A DNA stretch of 25,972 bases from Rhodocyclaceae bacterium (GTDB lineage: Bacteria > Pseudomonadota > Gammaproteobacteria > Burkholderiales > Rhodocyclaceae): positions 1 to 25,972 of the forward strand of contig JADKHX010000019.1 in NCBI GenBank assembly GCA_016721505.1. The letters run 5' to 3'. A program made the translations under genes and the position numbers. The notes under the pieces were generated by a model, which was not told the origin of the DNA, did no database searches, and worked only from the letters and a program-made list of their open reading frames with translations. Position 1 is the stretch's first letter. Each line of letters starts with the position of its first letter. Below, piece by piece: positions 25,501 through 25,972 of this stretch.

Positions 25501-25972
25501 ATGAAAACGCACGATGCCGAGAACGAAAGAATCAAACGTCAATATTTCATCTTTTTGAAAGAGGCTAAGCGCAATAGTGAGGCAACGGTCAATGCGGTTG
25601 CCAAGGCTTTGGCCAGATTTGAGGCGGATACCAAGTACCGTAATTTCAAAAAGTTTCACTCCCAGCAGGCGATTTTGTTCAAGCGGCATTTAGAAGCACA
25701 GACGAACCAGCAGACTGGGGAGCGTTTGAGTAAAGCTACAAGACACGCGACTCTCGGACACCTAAAGAACTTTTTCCAGTGGCTCGCGGTGCAACCTGGC
25801 TACAAGTCGCGCTTGCAATATTCCGACGCGGAATATTTCAATCTGTCGGAAAAGGATGTGCGCGTGGCCACCGCTAGGCGGGAAAGAACCGCACCTACCA
25901 TGGCACAGGTCAAACACGTCATTTCGGTTATGCCTGCCAGCACTGCGATTGAGCGCCGGAATCGAGCATTGA
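25501..25972 (+). CDS. Tyrosine recombinase, N-terminal part; cut by window end
   Basis: The visible 157 residues hold the SAM-like core-binding domain: NERIKRQYFIFLKEAKRNSE, VNAVAKALARFEADT, KKFHSQQAILFKRHLEAQ, ERLSKATRHATLGHLKNFFQ and WLAVQPGYKSRL. The linker ATARRERTAPTMAQVKHVIS then leads to ERRNRAL, where the catalytic domain should begin. The catalytic R-H-x-x-R-H-Y residues lie beyond the edge. A ribosome site AAGGA lies before the ATG. It belongs to a different branch from the P4-type integrase at 14482 and pairs with the HTH/zinc-ribbon gene upstream. Confidence 0.85.
   Translation, partial: MKTHDAENERIKRQYFIFLKEAKRNSEATVNAVAKALARFEADTKYRNFKKFHSQQAILFKRHLEAQTNQQTGERLSKATRHATLGHLKNFFQWLAVQPGYKSRLQYSDAEYFNLSEKDVRVATARRERTAPTMAQVKHVISVMPASTAIERRNRAL

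Overview
This window looks like chromosomal DNA from a proteobacterium, most likely a betaproteobacterium. The basis is the tRNA sequences, the gene families and the RoxA/RlmD neighbourhood; no rRNA or other species-level marker is present. A key caution is that many conserved genes are broken by single-base frameshifts, although their conserved residues continue in another frame. Two of the three tRNAs also carry indels or mismatches that would destroy their folds. The damage is worst in the first ~4 kb and is absent from a few genes (Bax-inhibitor protein, tRNA-Ser, and the genes after 23.2 kb). I read most breaks as sequencing or assembly indels, not real pseudogenes, so each such gene is given its full inferred span.

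Bases 1-14,320 look like core genome. They hold the 3' end of pnp, a shared terminator, dksA (minus), and tRNA-Pro and tRNA-Arg. A minus-strand beta-oxidation cluster follows, in transcription order: bifunctional enoyl-CoA hydratase/3-hydroxyacyl-CoA dehydrogenase, thiolase, SDR, aminoglycoside-phosphotransferase-fold protein, acyl-CoA dehydrogenase. A 21-bp inverted repeat sits just upstream of the first gene. Next come a secreted PQQ-dependent dehydrogenase, a small PLD-like protein, a RoxA-type ribosomal oxygenase and divergent rlmD. The core part ends with a Bax-inhibitor-1 family membrane protein and an intact tRNA-Ser(TGA).

Bases 14,320-25,972 are accessory DNA. A P4-type tyrosine integrase lies directly after tRNA-Ser, the classic left border of an integrative island. 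Inside it is a long minus-strand block: divergently controlled type III-like mod and res, then a three-gene cassette. The cassette has (i) an uncharacterised N-terminal domain fused to a SLOG/'putative molybdenum carrier' domain, (ii) a ~104-aa small protein, and (iii) a ~476-aa stand-alone version of a domain normally found in giant phage 'polyvalent' proteins. I consider this cassette the best candidate for an undescribed conflict or defence system. An XRE regulator faces mod across two strong inverted repeats. The right end carries a second mobile module: a 281-aa unknown, an AlpA-like regulator, an HTH/zinc-ribbon protein and a second tyrosine recombinase cut by the window edge.

A dispersed intergenic repeat with core CCAGCACCAACT occurs four times, in both core and island. 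Two copies differ by structure-preserving changes, suggesting a REP-like element. No CRISPR array, rRNA or recognisable insertion sequence was seen.
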